Part shown: in pieces, positions 7,601-9,177 of the stretch
Layout: every line of letters begins with the position of its first letter
Numbering within the stretch: position 1 is the stretch's first letter
Assembly (NCBI GenBank): GCA_903929845.1
Contig: CAIYWF010000128.1
Coordinates: 1 to 9,177, forward strand
Origin: an uncultured Chlorobiaceae bacterium
Lineage (GTDB): Bacteria; Bacteroidota; Chlorobiia; Chlorobiales; Chlorobiaceae
Length of the DNA stretch: 9,177 nt
Direction of reading: 5' to 3'
Made by a program: the position numbers and the translations under genes
Notes under the pieces: generated by a model
Databases searched by the model: none
What the model was told of the DNA's origin: nothing
Seen by the model: only the letters and a program-made list of their open reading frames with translations

Positions 7601-8225
7601 AAAACAGCGTGAACAGTTTGGCGCGGTCAATGAGCTTGCTCTTGAAGAGTATGAGGGGGAAAAAGTGCGGTTAGACTTCCTTTTGGAACAAAAAGAGGAT
7701 TTGATCGGCGCTGAGAGTCAGTTGCGCTCTACCATTGAGAAGATCAACAAAACCGCTCTGGAAAAATTTGAGGAAACCTTTCGTGAAGTCCGAAAAAACT
7801 TCATCGGTATTTTCAGGGAACTCTTTGATCCAGAGGATGAGGTGGATCTGCTGATACATGCCAGCGACGATCCGCTCGATGCCCATATCGAAATTGTTGC
7901 TAAACCGAGAGGGAAAAAGCCGCTCTCTATTGAGCAATTGAGCGGAGGTGAAAAGGCGCTGACTGCTCTTTCGCTCCTTTTTGCTATTTATCTGGTAAAG
8001 CCAAGTCCCTTCTGCATTCTTGATGAAGTTGATGCCCCGCTGGATGATGCCAATGTCACCCGATTCATTAAACTCCTGAAAAAATTTGAGAATAACACCC
8101 AATTCATTATTGTTACGCACAACAAAAAAACCATGGCTTCCTGCCAGGCACTGTACGGGGTCACCATGGAAGAAGAAGGGGTATCAAAACTGATTCCCGT
8201 ACGGATAGAAAAAATAAGGCTTTGA
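4689..8225 (+). CDS. smc: Chromosome segregation ATPase SMC
   Basis: This 1178-residue protein has full bacterial SMC architecture: an ABC-type head half, a coiled coil (about 170-500), a hinge (about 505-665), a second coiled coil (about 670-1010) and the other head half. Walker A is G31-P-N-G-C-G-K37-T38, where most SMCs have serine at the last position. The hinge carries GERFSGMGLLFGGSSKGSEG (646-665). The C-terminal head has the signature LSGGEKALTALSLLFAIY from L1084, Walker B FCILD (1108-1112), catalytic E1113, the D-loop APLDDAN and the H-loop histidine H1144. The segment YSVIELKMIEEI near residue 138 resembles Bacteroidetes/Chlorobi SMCs. SMC dimers with ScpA and ScpB compact and align the chromosome by loop extrusion; neither partner gene is here. 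The start MYLSKIELFGFKSF is the classic SMC N-terminus, though no Shine-Dalgarno precedes it. The HAD gene follows after 19 bases. Confidence 0.98.
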   Translation: MYLSKIELFGFKSFAHKVRIKFDKGLTAIVGPNGCGKTNVVDAMRWVLGEQKSSLLRSAKMENIIFNGSKNLKPLSFTEVSLTIENTRNVLPIEYTEVTVTRRLYRNGESEFLLNQVSCRLKDILDLFTDTGMGSDAYSVIELKMIEEIISNKSEERLKLFEEAAGITRYKQRRKQTFKLLESTSRDLCRVDDVLAEVEKKVKSLKLQVRKAEKLRELKKKIREIDLALSWLAMEEFREKLEPMQRRIREEELLNLECAAKIATKDSIAQETELLLLRQETTLSETQKKLNESNQRVHAHEKQLLQHEEHQKNLAADIARIRAITSKKEQRVREQELLEHDLLQRRAPCEATCIKLHEAFQIMAAEHDQLNTTLGQQRNELARERKLGMEEQSIANQLSLTTRSLESKKEYLRTAVERLETKKLAIHEKLNASRMTEDELSEELNRKTALIAEARNRERELLERQEGLNRKLEEIKESLLLQRSGRDKVHNQILLAHSVLDSFEGMPEGIVFLEQQQKGKQGLGCLSDLVSLESCYRKAVNAALGESMNYYVCKSLYEAKEGIANLTSSNKGKIHFLVLDLVAETTENPYPEISGAMKTLAVLEYPPKLRNALLLILGKSYIVEDLGVAEKLALRYPDISFVTLAGERFSGMGLLFGGSSKGSEGLRLGKKAERDGLQKELASLEKSIKVEEERLLQLRNELSSLKTGEQRREIELLATELGALERRSARMDAEKSGMRAEITQTGEEMATLLVQKESCETELGKLLPAISSSASKALIFGEKIQKLQENLSTLETRHHQSGRDIQSRQSLYKDALLDLEKLNISLAACTENQVLLHEEIKRLNTEGAVTEKKQVMGQESSVRMKKELDELLITTAVKQKRVNELESEYRERQAQHHETLASLRELRRKHEVNQQLLSALTREQIQLEQALDHLFTETQVKHNCDLASMPEPVLEPSFDRNAAQQELEALAKQREQFGAVNELALEEYEGEKVRLDFLLEQKEDLIGAESQLRSTIEKINKTALEKFEETFREVRKNFIGIFRELFDPEDEVDLLIHASDDPLDAHIEIVAKPRGKKPLSIEQLSGGEKALTALSLLFAIYLVKPSPFCILDEVDAPLDDANVTRFIKLLKKFENNTQFIIVTHNKKTMASCQALYGVTMEEEGVSKLIPVRIEKIRL

Positions 8226-8244
8226 GAGGTATCAGAAAGACGAT

Positions 8245-8946
8245 ATGCTGAAGAAACTTGTGTTATTTGACATAGACGGAACATTGCTTTCGATGAACAC
8301 GGTCAACCGAACCATCCTTGCTGATGCCCTGAAAGAGGTGTACGGCACTGAAGGAAGTACAGGCACCCACAATTTTGCCGGAAAGATGGACAGAAGCATT
8401 ATCTACGAGGTGCTGCGGAATGCGGGGCTCAGTGAACGTGAAATCGCCGAAAAATTTGATCGGGCCAAAGCAACCTATATCGAGATGTTCCGCATACAGG
8501 CCAAACCTTCTGACGTTCTTTTGATGCAGGGCATCCGGGAACTTCTTGATGAACTTTCAGGACGTTCCGAAGTGATGCTTGGTCTGTTAACCGGAAATTT
8601 TGAAGAATCGGGGCGGCACAAGTTACGCCTTCCCAAAATAAACCATTATTTCCCTTTTGGCGCTTTTGCCGATGACGGCCTGAGTCGTAATGACCTGCCT
8701 TTGGTCGCCGTCGAAAAAGCGTACCAGCTCAGCGGCATAACATTTTCTGAACACAATATTGTCATTATAGGCGATACTGAACACGATATTGCCTGCGCCA
8801 GGGTTCTGAACGCAAAGTCTATTGCCGTGGCGACCGGCACCTATTCTACAGAGGAACTGAAAAGACACAATCCGCATGTATTGTATGAAAACCTGAGCCG
8901 AACTGATGTTGTTCTCAGTGAGATCCTCCATTCCTCAATCAATTAA
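8245..8946 (+). CDS. HAD-family phosphatase, phosphoglycolate-phosphatase-like
   Basis: This 233-residue cytoplasmic enzyme belongs to the haloacid dehalogenase superfamily. Motif I is F8-D9-I-D11-G-T-L, with D9 the nucleophile and D11 the general acid/base. Motif II is LLTGN (T116), motif III is probably K126 in SGRHKLRL, and motif IV is IIGDTEHD with D177 and D181 binding Mg2+. The helical insert after motif I (about 16-90) makes it a C1-cap member like phosphoglycolate phosphatase (Gph) and beta-phosphoglucomutase. Gph-like phosphatase activity is the best guess, but the substrate cannot be assigned. A GAGG lies immediately after the smc stop but 15 bases from this ATG, farther than is usual. 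The gene is tightly packed between smc (19-base gap) and nusB (10-base gap), so it is likely in the same transcript; no functional link to either is implied. Confidence 0.92.
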   Translation: MLKKLVLFDIDGTLLSMNTVNRTILADALKEVYGTEGSTGTHNFAGKMDRSIIYEVLRNAGLSEREIAEKFDRAKATYIEMFRIQAKPSDVLLMQGIRELLDELSGRSEVMLGLLTGNFEESGRHKLRLPKINHYFPFGAFADDGLSRNDLPLVAVEKAYQLSGITFSEHNIVIIGDTEHDIACARVLNAKSIAVATGTYSTEELKRHNPHVLYENLSRTDVVLSEILHSSIN

Positions 8947-8956
8947 CTGCTCTTTT

Positions 8957-9177
8957 ATGAAGACGTACCGACGGCAAATCCGTGAAAAGATTTTACAAGC
9001 GCTCTACACCATTGAAATCCGGGATACCGACATAGACTCTGCTGCTGGCTGGCTTTTGACCGAAGAGATTCTTGCGGACGCCAATGCCATGAAGTTTTTC
9101 AACACGCTCCTGAAAAACATCAAGGAGCACAAGGATGAGATTGACCGTTATATCGTGAAGCATACTTTTAACTGGGA
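8957..9177 (+). CDS. nusB: Transcription antitermination protein NusB, 5' part (cut by window edge)
   Basis: The frame opens with ATG at 8957 and stays open to the end of the window, giving 73 complete codons. The start MKTYRRQIREKILQALYTIE matches the NusB N-terminal helix (RRxAREKxLQALYxxE pattern), and the later F-x-x-x-L-L-K-N-I-K-E-H-K-D-E-I-D-R-Y-I stretch (residues 47-66) matches the region before the conserved W, here W73 in HTFNW. NusB binds NusE (S10) at the boxA RNA of ribosomal operon leaders and prevents premature termination there. About half of a usual NusB (130-165 residues) is visible. The ATG is 10 bases after the HAD gene stop and has no clear ribosome binding site, consistent with coupled expression in the folP-smc-HAD run. 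Confidence 0.9.
   Translation, partial: MKTYRRQIREKILQALYTIEIRDTDIDSAAGWLLTEEILADANAMKFFNTLLKNIKEHKDEIDRYIVKHTFNW

Noticed and set aside
7671..8120. 149-codon minus-strand reading frame within smc
   Set aside because: It lies opposite the conserved SMC head motifs (LSGGE, Walker B); no independent motif.
1..9177. Search for CRISPR, tRNA or rRNA, insertion sequence ends, toxin-antitoxin pair, retron or defence genes
   Set aside because: No spaced direct repeats, cloverleaf, transposase or defence-family motifs were seen; the gene content is housekeeping.

Overview
The window is an ordinary-looking stretch of bacterial chromosome with nine genes: eight complete and one cut by the right edge. 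Several proteins resemble, from memory, those of green sulfur bacteria (Chlorobiaceae: Chlorobium/Pelodictyon/Chlorobaculum). These are the SMC with the YSVIELKMIEEI segment (a Bacteroidetes/Chlorobi-type variant), the NusB N-terminus, the EGY-like M50 protease and the haem-binding domain protein. No taxonomic marker such as rRNA is present, so this assignment is an inference of moderate confidence.

Layout. Positions 1-297 hold no convincing gene, only a possible 23-codon reading frame on the minus strand. On the minus strand, a Bcp-type thiol peroxidase gene (871-1347) is followed after 9 bases by a YqgE/AlgH-family gene (298-861), a likely two-gene unit. A 99-base divergent spacer separates it from a plus-strand zinc-ribbon Nudix hydrolase gene (1447-1956). 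The next spacer (1957-2155) carries two related small palindromes inside a roughly 100-base, imperfectly symmetrical REP/MITE-like element. Then come a short membrane-anchored c-type haem-binding protein (2156-2608) and a run of plus-strand genes: an M50 site-2-protease-like membrane protein (2689-3717), dihydropteroate synthase folP (3717-4640, overlapping its neighbour by one base), the chromosome-condensation ATPase smc (4689-8225), a HAD-family phosphatase (8245-8946) and the start of nusB (from 8957).

How the genes fit together. The M50-folP-smc-HAD-nusB run has an overlap or gaps of 48, 19 and 10 bases and is probably co-transcribed. The functions (membrane proteolysis, folate synthesis, chromosome organisation, phosphate-ester hydrolysis, transcription antitermination) are housekeeping and do not form one pathway. 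Bcp, YqgE, the Nudix enzyme and the haem protein fit general redox and metabolite maintenance.

I looked for an undescribed system (defence island, CRISPR, retron, toxin-antitoxin, mobile cargo, riboswitch) and do not see one. The most notable non-gene structure is the paired palindrome element at about 2008-2108. The remaining findings are residue-level deviations in otherwise well-known families.
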